This document shows, piece by piece, positions 1 through 4,905 of a DNA stretch of 10,975 nucleotides. The stretch is from UBA6019 sp035535055. GTDB taxonomy: Bacteria; Chloroflexota; Dormibacteria; Dormibacterales; Dormibacteraceae. The position numbers and the translations under genes are program-made. The stretch is from positions 1-10,975 of the forward strand of contig DATLQT010000106.1 in the NCBI GenBank assembly GCA_035535055.1. Reading direction: 5' to 3'. A model generated the notes under the pieces. That model searched no databases, was not told the origin of the DNA, and worked only from the letters and a program-made list of their open reading frames with translations. The number at the start of each line of letters is the position of its first letter. Position 1 is the stretch's first letter.

Positions 1-113
1 CCGCGGCCGAGGACCTTGGCCTCGCTGCCCAAGAGCAACCGGCGCTGGCGCTCAGTCAGATGGGGACTCAGGAGAGCAATGCGCTGCTCGACGTCCTGTT
101 CGACCCCAGCCAT
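1..113 (-). CDS. Transposase N-terminus, probably ISAzo13 family (partial, runs off left edge)
   Basis: Reading the minus strand from the ATG at 113-111 gives about 37 residues without a stop to the window edge. They include the segment LTERQRRLLLGSEAKVLGRG, preceded by an acidic, leucine-containing helix (VEQDVEQRIALLSPH). A pattern of the type 'L-x-E-R-Q-R-R-L-x-x-x-x-E-A-x-x-L-G-R-G' is, from memory, typical of the N-terminus of ISAzo13-family transposases, which then continue into a helix-turn-helix. Only the N-terminus is visible, so neither the catalytic residues nor the integrity of the gene can be judged. The gene points away from the CRISPR array. If it is a real IS, its end must lie between 114 and about 174, next to the first CRISPR repeat. 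The family call rests on a short stretch. Confidence 0.6.
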   Translation of the reverse strand, partial: MAGVEQDVEQRIALLSPHLTERQRRLLLGSEAKVLGR

Positions 114-174
114 TGGGGCTCAGGATACCTCAAGCCACTAACTATTGCCTAAGTTGTTTCCTTACAGGTCCTAA
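114..174. other. Junction between transposase start and first CRISPR repeat (IS end and/or leader remnant)
   Basis: These 61 bp are visibly more AT-rich than the surrounding sequence (for example ACTATTGCCTAAGTTGTTTC around 140-159). They should contain the promoter and terminal inverted repeat of the left-hand IS and/or what remains of the CRISPR leader. CRISPR leaders are usually AT-rich and often longer than this, so the IS may have displaced most of the leader. I could not identify a terminal inverted repeat because the other IS end is outside the window. Confidence 0.35.
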
Positions 175-577
175 CCATCGCCGGGGAGAGATCCCCGGCC
201 TTCATTGAGCGCGTGCCACACCGGCCACTGATGGGGGATTTATCTGCCATCGCCGGGGAGAGATCCCCGGCCTTCATCGAGCGCTATCCGAAGCCGATGC
301 CATCGCCATAATTGTCGAGGCCATCGCCGGGGAGAGATCCCCGGCCATCATTGAGCGTTGGGCTGCTCTTTTAGGAGCTGACGACGACGGCGGCCATCGC
401 CGGGGAGAGATCCCCGGCCTTCATTGAGCGGACTTCATCAGCGGCATTACCTCGGGAGTCATCGCCGCCATCGCCGGGGAGAGATCCCCGGCCTTCATTG
501 AGCGCAATTGAAACGAGGTCGTGTCAATGCCAGACGTTCCACCATCGCCGGGGAGAGATCCCCGCCTTCATTGAGCG
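175..577 (+). CRISPR. CRISPR array: six ~37-bp repeats, five 35-37-bp spacers, no cas genes in view
   Basis: Repeats lie at 175-211, 247-283, 321-357, 394-430, 468-504 and 542-577; spacers at 212-246 (35 bp), 284-320 (37), 358-393 (36), 431-467 (37) and 505-541 (37). The 37-bp repeat starts CCATCGCCGG and ends TTCATTGAGCG. Its core is a perfect 8-bp inverted repeat, GCCGGGGA / TCCCCGGC, closing a GAGA (GNRA-type) tetraloop. Repeats 1, 4 and 5 are identical. Repeat 2 has ATC for ATT near the 3' end, repeat 3 has CCATCA for CCTTCA, and repeat 6 is 36 bp because one G of the 3' stem arm is lost. The 3' end ATTGAGCG resembles the common ATTGAAAC-type handle, and the decayed repeat is at the right end. 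Both point to plus-strand transcription with the leader on the left. The type cannot be assigned without cas genes; the stable stem is compatible with Cas6-type processing. Confidence 0.93.
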
Positions 578-697
578 AGCAAGAGGGGAGCAGAGATCGT
601 CAAAATGAGTCGTTTTCGGAAATAAGGTTGGTGCGGTAAGGTACAGGTGCTATGCGAGGTATCTGAGTGGGAAGAGCTACTGTTGAATTCAGATCTG

Positions 698-774
698 GCC
701 TCACGTTGAGCCTCTGGCAGAGCGGAGTCTTGGTAAGGAAGAGGTCCCGAGTTCGAATCTCGGCGTAGGCTCCA
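698..774 (+). tRNA. tRNA-Thr(GGT)-like sequence, degraded or hybrid, integration target
   Basis: The 3' half is a good tRNA: anticodon loop TTGGTAA (GGT, Thr), variable loop AGGTC, T-arm CCGAG-TTCGAAT-CTCGG, acceptor strand CGTAGGC, discriminator T and encoded CCA (772-774). The 5' half is less regular. GCCTCACG at 698-705 pairs with CGTAGGC only if one C is bulged. The D-region keeps TGGCAGAGC, but the D-stem 5' strand reads GAGC where a GCTC-like strand is expected. The anticodon stem strands GAGTC and GGAAG pair at only the two loop-proximal positions. This is what a crossover in the anticodon loop would leave if the 3' half came from an element with a slightly different tRNA. It may be a non-functional remnant. 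tRNAscan-type scoring would decide. Confidence 0.45.
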
Positions 775-778
775 GCAC
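730..778 (+). repeat. Left attachment site (attL), 49-bp direct repeat
   Basis: Forty-nine bases, from TTGGTAAGGAAG in the tRNA-Thr anticodon loop to CTCCAGCAC just past the encoded CCA, are identical to 3487-3535 in the same orientation. Tyrosine recombinases often use the anticodon loop or T-arm of tRNA genes as attB, leaving the tRNA 3' portion repeated at both element ends. The recombinase gene starts 140 bp to the right. The identity stops abruptly on both sides: GAGTC versus CCGGG on the left, CCCC versus GCCC on the right. Confidence 0.88.
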
Positions 779-863
779 CCCCTGAGGACCCCGTTTTGAA
801 TACGCGGGAGGCCTGTTGGAGGGCCCTGGGCGGTCGTCGGGAATCGGGCTGGAAAGACCCCGG

Positions 864-876
864 AACTTGCCAAGTT
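864..876. promoter_or_regulatory. Short inverted repeat upstream of the integrase (possible operator)
   Basis: AACTT-GCC-AAGTT forms a perfect 5-bp inverted repeat 42 bp upstream of the integrase ATG, in the otherwise uninformative 140-bp stretch between attL and the gene. It could be a regulator or recombination-directionality-factor site. A 5-bp-arm palindrome can also occur by chance. Confidence 0.2.
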
Positions 877-918
877 AAGAGGTGCCGAAAGCCGGTTTGG
901 CGGCTGGAGGCACCCAGA

Positions 919-1965
919 ATGAAGCGCAACTTGAGGGTCATCGACGGCTCCGCCGACCTTCTTGGCACCCCCACCGGCGACGGCCGGCGCAGGCCCTCGG
1001 CGGTGGAGGCCGCCTACCAGCATTTCCGGCTCGACCGCCAGAGCAGCCTGGTCGCCCGCTCCACCCTCGACCATTACGACTGGACGATGCTGCCCTTCCT
1101 GGCCTGGCTCGAGGCCGAGCACCCGGGCGTGCGAGCCTTCGAGCAGCTCGACGTGCAGGTCGTCCGGGAGTGGCGCGTGGCCTGCTCACAGCGCCTGACG
1201 CGGCATGGGAAGCCCTACGAGGCCGCCAGCCTCCATGACTTCCACCGGAGCCTCAAGACCTTCCTGAGCTGGGCGGAGGGGGAGGGCTATGCGGTCGACC
1301 CCCGGACGCTACGGCTCAAGGGGATACGGGTGCCGTTGAAGGAACCGACCGTCTTCCACGTCAACCAGCTGCGGAAGATCCTCGCCGCCTGCCAGCACCC
1401 CCGGGAGGACATCGCCGTCCGGATCCTGGCGGGGAGTGGGGTGCGGTGCGCCGAGCTGACCGGCCTGGCGCTGGTGGGGCCGGACGGGCTGCCGGACCTG
1501 ATGCTCGACTCTATGGACCGCGGACGCGTCGAGCTGCGGGTCCGCTGGGATGGCGGCGCCAAGGGTCGGAAGTCCAGGCGGGTACCCATCTCTTCGCGTC
1601 TCGCGGCGGCTATGAAGCGGTACGAGGCAAGGCATCGCGAGCCGTCGCACTGCGACGCCTTCCTGGTCAACGAGCATGGCCGGCCGTTCACCCGCTCGGG
1701 CGTCCAGCAGGCCATGGAGCGCATCAGCAGCCGAGTGGGCTTCCACGTCCACGCGCACGCCTTCCGCCACACCTTCGCGACCGTGGCGACCCAGCTGGGC
1801 TGGAACTTCGAGCGCCTCCGGGCGGCGATGGGCCACGCCGACTACCAGGTCCTCCAGCGGTACGTCCGGCTGGCGACGGAGCGTGACCTGGGCCGGGAGC
1901 GCGACTGGGAGGACTTCATCCTCACGCCCTCGGCGATGGCACCAGGAGTCGGCCGTCAGCGCTAG
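919..1965 (+). CDS. Tyrosine recombinase / integrase
   Basis: The gene encodes a 348-aa site-specific recombinase of the phage-integrase family, predicted to insert and excise the surrounding element at the tRNA-Thr repeat. An N-terminal SAM-like core-binding domain (about residues 27-150, containing STLDHYDWTMLPFLAWLEAE) precedes the catalytic domain. All catalytic positions are visible: R176 (GSGVRCAEL, with E179), the beta-hairpin lysine K215 or K218 (GAKGRKSRR), H280-x-x-R283 (HAFRH), H306 (MGHADY) and nucleophile Y315 (QRYVRL) nine residues later. The ATG at 919 was chosen because GGAGG sits at 906-910 with 8-nt spacing. An in-frame TTG at 796 would add 41 residues that look non-homologous. 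The length suits the family. The start abuts attL and transcription runs away from the tRNA, as in many integrated elements. No frameshift is seen, so the enzyme may be active. Confidence 0.93.
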   Translation: MKRNLRVIDGSADLLGTPTGDGRRRPSAVEAAYQHFRLDRQSSLVARSTLDHYDWTMLPFLAWLEAEHPGVRAFEQLDVQVVREWRVACSQRLTRHGKPYEAASLHDFHRSLKTFLSWAEGEGYAVDPRTLRLKGIRVPLKEPTVFHVNQLRKILAACQHPREDIAVRILAGSGVRCAELTGLALVGPDGLPDLMLDSMDRGRVELRVRWDGGAKGRKSRRVPISSRLAAAMKRYEARHREPSHCDAFLVNEHGRPFTRSGVQQAMERISSRVGFHVHAHAFRHTFATVATQLGWNFERLRAAMGHADYQVLQRYVRLATERDLGRERDWEDFILTPSAMAPGVGRQR

Positions 1966-2029
1966 GTGATCGGGGGACGGACCGGCCGCCGCTGAACTTC
2001 GCGCCGCCAGGAAGTAACCTCATTCTGCG

Positions 2030-2569
2030 GTGGGTCCTGTTCGCAGACGAACCTTCCTGACGTGGGCGATCGGCGGTGCGATAGCCGCCTGCGTTGCCGC
2101 GGTTGCGACCGTCGTCGGTGTCTTCTTGGCACCTTCAGGAACCGAGGCTCCCGCTGTCCGGATACCGAAGCGTCTAGGGGACCTTATCGACGGAGATGTC
2201 GTCCCTGTCCAGGCGCCTCCGGGCTGGGATTTGGTCACCGCCGATGGAGGCGGAGCCAATAGGGCTGGTGGATCCGTTGGCGCGGGATTCGTTGTGCGTA
2301 GCTGCGGCAGAACCGAGGTCCTTGCAGCCACTTGTCCGCACCTCGGCTGCACTCTCAACTACGAGACCGCACGGAGCAGGTTCGAATGCCCCTGCCATGG
2401 CTCGACGTTTGAGGCCGCCTGCGCGACCGGAGGCAGGTCAGTCTTTGGACTGGACGGTGACGTCGTCCATGGGCCGGCGGCATTCCCCATGGCTCACATT
2501 CGGTGGGCGCCGTCGGCGGCGCCTGACGAACTGATACTCAGCATGGTCCGGTCCTCGCCGCCGTCGTGA
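2030..2569 (+). CDS. Orphan Rieske [2Fe-2S] protein, membrane-anchored, QcrA-like
   Basis: This is a 179-aa Rieske-fold electron-transfer protein. Box I CPHLGC places ligands C102 and H104 and disulfide C107; box II CPCHGS places ligands C120 and H123 and disulfide C122. These are the canonical ligands and disulfide of high-potential Rieske proteins of bc-type complexes. The N-terminus is RRRTFL followed by a hydrophobic stretch (about residues 13-33), as in twin-arginine Rieske signal anchors, so the cluster domain should sit outside the membrane. GTG at 2030 is the only start: an in-frame TAA lies at 2015-2017, and AGGAAG at 2009-2014 is a rather distant Shine-Dalgarno. No cytochrome b, cytochrome c or oxidase gene is nearby, so its partner is unknown; small subunits of arsenite-oxidase-like enzymes are an alternative. 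It lies inside the att repeats, which makes it probable element cargo. Confidence 0.9.
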   Translation: MGPVRRRTFLTWAIGGAIAACVAAVATVVGVFLAPSGTEAPAVRIPKRLGDLIDGDVVPVQAPPGWDLVTADGGGANRAGGSVGAGFVVRSCGRTEVLAATCPHLGCTLNYETARSRFECPCHGSTFEAACATGGRSVFGLDGDVVHGPAAFPMAHIRWAPSAAPDELILSMVRSSPPS

Positions 2570-2613
2570 CCTCAAGACCGCTAGCGACCATCGAAAATGG
2601 GCCTCGGTGCGAC

Positions 2614-2657
2614 CGTAATCGGTTCCGATAACATCCGATTACGATCCGATATCGGAT
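2614..2657. repeat. Phased CCGAT repeats with nested palindromes (iteron- or operator-like)
   Basis: CCGAT occurs on the plus strand at 2625, 2635 and 2646, spaced 10 and 11 bp (one helical turn). Inverse copies ATCGG lie at 2618 and 2651. Together these make a perfect 9-bp inverted repeat, CGTAATCGG (2614-2622) with CCGATTACG (2635-2643), a 5-bp-arm repeat ATCGG-TT-CCGAT (2618-2629), and a perfect 14-bp palindrome ATCCGATATCGGAT (2644-2657). The cluster lies between the convergent Rieske and hicB genes. Helical phasing suggests cooperative protein binding on one DNA face, such as integrase arm sites, iterons or an operator. A transcription-ending or cruciform structure is the alternative. 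The geometry is seen directly; the role is unknown. Confidence 0.6.
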
Positions 2658-2658
2658 G

Positions 2659-2673
2659 CCGGCTTTTAGCCGG
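2659..2673. terminator. Small hairpin between convergent genes
   Basis: CCGGCT-TTT-AGCCGG is a perfect 6-bp stem with a 3-nt loop. There is no proper T-run after it on either strand, so it is at best a weak bidirectional terminator for the Rieske and hicB transcripts. Confidence 0.3.
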
Positions 2674-2679
2674 AGCAAG

Positions 2680-3174
2680 TTAAAACTCCTTCGGAGTAGA
2701 CGTTCGCACCCGCAGTCTTGGGCGTGGTTTGCGGACGGCCGGGTTGGGCCGCTTCGTGATACGGCCCGGCGCTCCCCTCAGCTGCTGGATGCGCTGATGG
2801 GATAGATCGAGCAGCTCACCGGCATCCCGCACGCTCAGTCCTTCTCGATGCAAGCGATTGGCCGTCCTTTCCACGTCTCGACGCCACCGCTCCAGCTGCC
2901 GGTCCAGCTCGGCCCGCGCCTGGCGAGTGTTCGCGATCAGGTCCTGGACGATGTGAGGCAGCTGAATGTCCTCGACAACTTCAACGTCATCAGGAAAGGC
3001 CCAGAGTTTGAGAACCTCGTCCATTCGGGTGCGAGCCTGTTGCAGTGACCGTCCGTACGTGTGGGCGCCCGGCTGTTCGGCGATGTCGACCAGCCAGTTG
3101 CCCTCGCTGTCTCGGCGATATCGCAAAGTGATCGTCTGCGGGCCTCTTTGAATCGTCATCGCCTCGTTAGCCAT
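2680..3174 (-). CDS. hicB: HicB-type antitoxin with C-terminal helix-turn-helix
   Basis: The product is about 164 aa. The N-terminal part (ITLRYRRDSEGNWLVDIAE, then GRSLQQARTRMDEVLKLW) has the HicB pattern: a strand, a G-x-W/Y-x-V-x-I-x-E segment, and a helix that follows a conserved small-residue turn. The middle is a basic and acidic helical linker. A helix-turn-helix follows (about residues 118-137, EGLSVRDAGELLDLSHQRIQ), then a basic tail. HicB antitoxins neutralise HicA and repress their own operon. The ATG at 3174 is preferred because GGGAG lies 4 nt upstream. Alternatives are ATG 3189 (no Shine-Dalgarno) and ATG 3159, which overlaps the hicA stop as ATGA. All overlap hicA and imply translational coupling. 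The DNA-binding domain fits the palindrome found upstream of hicA. Confidence 0.8.
   Translation of the reverse strand: MANEAMTIQRGPQTITLRYRRDSEGNWLVDIAEQPGAHTYGRSLQQARTRMDEVLKLWAFPDDVEVVEDIQLPHIVQDLIANTRQARAELDRQLERWRRDVERTANRLHREGLSVRDAGELLDLSHQRIQQLRGAPGRITKRPNPAVRKPRPRLRVRTSTPKEF
2681..2697 (-). terminator. Weak intrinsic terminator at the hicB 3' end
   Basis: On the minus strand ACTCC-GAA-GGAGT is followed at once by TTTA. The hairpin overlaps the last codons and stop of hicB. The stem is only 5 bp and the U-tract short, so it is weak evidence for termination. Confidence 0.3.
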
Positions 3175-3368
3175 TTCGCTCCCAAGCATGGTTCGAGTTG
3201 TTTTTCGATGGCGTCAAGCGTCCCCGTCGGCAGATCCTGACCGCGGTGCACCGGCACCGTGGTCTGGCAGTCCGAACATCGAACGATCACGTGGCTACCA
3301 CGCCTCCTCACTTCTCCTGGATCGCACCCGAGTCGACGGAGCCGGCGAAACACTTCAGCGCCGGTCAC
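3156..3368 (-). CDS. hicA: HicA-type mRNA interferase toxin
   Basis: The 70-aa product has the HicA (YcfA) layout: an N-terminal helix, VRRRGSHVIVRCSDCQTTVP containing the catalytic-type G-S-H, VPVHRGQDLPTGTLDAIEKQL, then the end. HicA toxins are small double-stranded-RNA-binding-fold RNases that cut mRNA when not bound by HicB. The histidine of RGSH is the expected active-site residue. Two cysteines in CSDC form a CxxC that the simplest HicA proteins lack. GTG at 3368 is the start; an in-frame TAG lies six codons upstream (3389-3387 on the minus strand). There is no clear Shine-Dalgarno, and the operator is only 12 nt upstream, so the leader must be very short. Toxin precedes antitoxin in the operon, as is usual for hicAB. 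The pair probably stabilises the element. Confidence 0.82.
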   Translation of the reverse strand: MTGAEVFRRLRRLGCDPGEVRRRGSHVIVRCSDCQTTVPVHRGQDLPTGTLDAIEKQLEPCLGAKWLTRR

Positions 3369-3380
3369 CGCGCGATCATC

Positions 3381-3397
3381 TGTCTACATGATAGACA
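3381..3397. promoter_or_regulatory. Palindromic operator upstream of hicA
   Basis: TGTCTA-CATGA-TAGACA is a perfect 6-bp inverted repeat with a 5-bp spacer, ending 12 nt before the hicA GTG. On the minus strand it contains TATCAT, a plausible -10, and TTGACT (3419-3414) lies upstream, although the 20-bp spacing between them is longer than ideal. A palindrome over the promoter of an operon encoding an HTH antitoxin is the expected autoregulatory site. Confidence 0.55.
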
Positions 3398-3486
3398 CTA
3401 GCCAAGGGTGCGTAGTCAAGAAGTCCCGCCTAAAGGGGCGCCTCGGAGCTAAGATCAGTTCGAATTCGCCAAGCCTCGGCCCCGGG

Positions 3487-3535
3487 TTGGTAAGGAAGAG
3501 GTCCCGAGTTCGAATCTCGGCGTAGGCTCCAGCAC
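3487..3535 (+). repeat. Right attachment site (attR), 49-bp direct repeat
   Basis: This is the perfect second copy of the tRNA-Thr 3' half at 730-778. The sequence to its left (GGCCCCGGG) has no tRNA character, so this copy is the displaced 3' fragment, not a gene. The reading frame of the downstream lyase is open through the repeat back to about 3494. Confidence 0.88.
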
Positions 3536-3646
3536 GCCCGAGGGCCCTTACTCCCGCCGGAGTATGTTCTTCTCACGTCCCACTTCCTGCGTGGCGAGCT
3601 GAATTCCAGGGCCCGGCTGCGCGAGCGGCTCGCGAAACCGGGACCG

Positions 3647-4486
3647 GTGCTGGCGCCCGGCTGCTACGACGCCCTCGGCGCTCGGCTGGTCGAGGAGGCT
3701 GGCTTTGAGGCCGTCTACATGACTGGCTTCGGCACTTCCGCCGGGCGTCTGGGCCGGCCCGACGTCGGCCTCCTCACGATGTCGGAGATGGTCGACAACG
3801 CCCGGCGGATCGTCGAGGCCGTGGATCTTCCGGTTATCGCCGACGCGGACACCGGCTACGGCAACCCCATCAACGTGATCCGGACCGTCCGCGAGTACGA
3901 GCAGGCGGGCGTGGCCGCCATCCACATCGAGGACCAGGTCTCACCCAAAAAGTGCGGTCACATGGAAGGCAAGCAGGTCATCCCGGCCGCAGAGATGGTC
4001 GAAAAGATCCAGGCGGCCGTGGCCGCCCGACGCGACCCAAACTTCCTGCTCATCGCGCGCACCGACGCCCGGGCCGTGGAGGGTCTGGATGCGGCGCTCG
4101 AGCGCGGCCGGCGGTACCGCGCGGCCGGTGCCGACGTGCTCTTCATCGAGGCGCCCCAGTCGGACGAGGAGATCGCTGCGGTGGCCGCGGCCTTCCCGGA
4201 CGTCCCGTTGCTCTTCAACTACGCCGAGGGAGGCAAGACCCCCATGGTTTCCAACCAACGGCTCCGGGAACTCGGCTTCCGGATCGTTATCTTCCCTATC
4301 AGTACCTTGCTCGCCGCCACCCGAGCGATGCGGGAGGTGCTTGCGAGGATTCGCGAGGAGGGCACTCCCCAGTCGGCCCTCGCGGATCTTCCCAAGTTTG
4401 CCGAGTTCACGTCGTTCATCGGCCTGCCCGAGATAACCGAGCTCGAGCAGCGCTTCGGCCATGTTCAGTCAGGAGGAAAAGGATGA
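3647..4486 (+). CDS. Isocitrate lyase / PEP mutase superfamily C-C lyase
   Basis: The product is a TIM-barrel enzyme of the group that includes 2-methylisocitrate lyase, dimethylmalate lyase, oxaloacetate decarboxylase and carboxyPEP mutase. It cleaves or rearranges C-C or C-P bonds next to a Mg-bound enolate. Visible motifs are PGCYDALGARL, YMTGFGTSAG, the metal-binding segment DADTGYGNP (66-74), HIEDQ, and the catalytic loop KKCGH (101-105) with C103 as the lyase-type general acid, plus LIARTDA and IEAPQS. Cysteine in the loop favours lyase over mutase activity; the substrate cannot be told. GTG 3647 is the only canonical start and gives 279 aa, but the open frame upstream encodes NSRARLRERLAKPGP, which looks like the family's usual N-terminal helix. 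A CTG start at 3599 (295 aa) or a frameshift from ATG 3564 is therefore likely. The stop overlaps the next gene as ATGA. Confidence 0.88.
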   Translation: MLAPGCYDALGARLVEEAGFEAVYMTGFGTSAGRLGRPDVGLLTMSEMVDNARRIVEAVDLPVIADADTGYGNPINVIRTVREYEQAGVAAIHIEDQVSPKKCGHMEGKQVIPAAEMVEKIQAAVAARRDPNFLLIARTDARAVEGLDAALERGRRYRAAGADVLFIEAPQSDEEIAAVAAAFPDVPLLFNYAEGGKTPMVSNQRLRELGFRIVIFPISTLLAATRAMREVLARIREEGTPQSALADLPKFAEFTSFIGLPEITELEQRFGHVQSGGKG

Positions 4487-4905
4487 GCCAGGTATTCGAC
4501 AAGGCGAGCGTCAGCACCGAGCTGGCCCACAAGGTGATCGCGGCCGCCGAGGCCAAGGCCCAGCAGATGGGGACGCCGATGGTGATCGCGGTCTGCGACG
4601 AGTCGGGTGTCCTCAAGGCCTTCAGCCGGATGGACGGCGCGGCTCTGCTGTCGGTACAGGTTGCCCAGGATAAGGCCTATACCGCTGTCGGCTTCAGCAT
4701 GCCCAGCGACGGTTGGCACGAGTTCATCAAGAATGACCCGCCCCTGGCCGCCGGCGCGGTCGGTGGGATCGACCGGCTGGTGATCTTCGGCGGCGGCTAC
4801 CCGATCAAGGTTGGCGACAGGATCGTTGGCGCCATCGGCGTCAGCGGCGGTCACTACTCGCAGGACATGCAGGTCGCCCAGGCCGGGCTGACCGCCGTCG
4901 GCTGA
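4483..4905 (+). CDS. GlcG/HbpS-family (DUF336-type) small protein
   Basis: This is a 140-aa protein of the GlcG/HbpS-like fold: an N-terminal helix with KVIAAAEAKAQQMG, then MVIAVCDESGVLKAFSRMDG, AQDKAYTAVGFSMPS, and the glycine-rich IFGGGYPIKVGDRIVGAIGVSGG. These are the conserved blocks of the family. Members bind haem or related ligands, or accompany glycolate and other catabolic genes; few have a proven function. ATG 4483 overlaps the stop of the lyase (ATGA), and a strong AGGAGG lies at 4471-4476 with 6-nt spacing, so the two genes are co-translated. The pairing suggests an accessory or processing role for the substrate of the upstream lyase, which is inference. Confidence 0.88.
   Translation: MSQVFDKASVSTELAHKVIAAAEAKAQQMGTPMVIAVCDESGVLKAFSRMDGAALLSVQVAQDKAYTAVGFSMPSDGWHEFIKNDPPLAAGAVGGIDRLVIFGGGYPIKVGDRIVGAIGVSGGHYSQDMQVAQAGLTAVG

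Larger units (their letters stand above)
730..3535 (+). mobile_element. tRNA-Thr-targeting mini integrative element (~2.76 kb): int, Rieske protein, hicAB
   Basis: The element is bounded by perfect 49-bp direct repeats matching the 3' half of a tRNA-Thr(GGT). It carries a tyrosine recombinase adjacent to the tRNA-side repeat and oriented inward, an orphan Rieske protein, a cluster of CCGAT repeats, and a HicA/HicB module near the far end. Start-to-start distance of the repeats is 2757 bp. No replication, conjugation, capsid or excisionase gene is recognisable, so it is either a minimal satellite-like integrative element or the residue of a larger one after internal deletion. The boundaries are seen in the sequence; mobility is inferred. 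Confidence 0.8.

Noticed and set aside
175..577. Array as a plain tandem repeat rather than CRISPR
   Set aside because: Intervening 35-37-bp sequences are unrelated to each other while the 37-bp repeats are almost identical and palindromic, which is the CRISPR pattern.
796..918. TTG start for the integrase at 796
   Set aside because: The added residues look non-homologous, and the ATG at 919 has a well-spaced GGAGG.
568..1122. Minus-strand open frame across the tRNA-like and attL region
   Set aside because: It runs through the tRNA-like sequence, the att repeat and antisense of the integrase; no domain-like segment.
3420..3486. Possible second tRNA upstream of attR (AGTTCGAATTCG looks like a T-loop)
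   Set aside because: No flanking stems or acceptor pairs; only a chance GTTCGAA.
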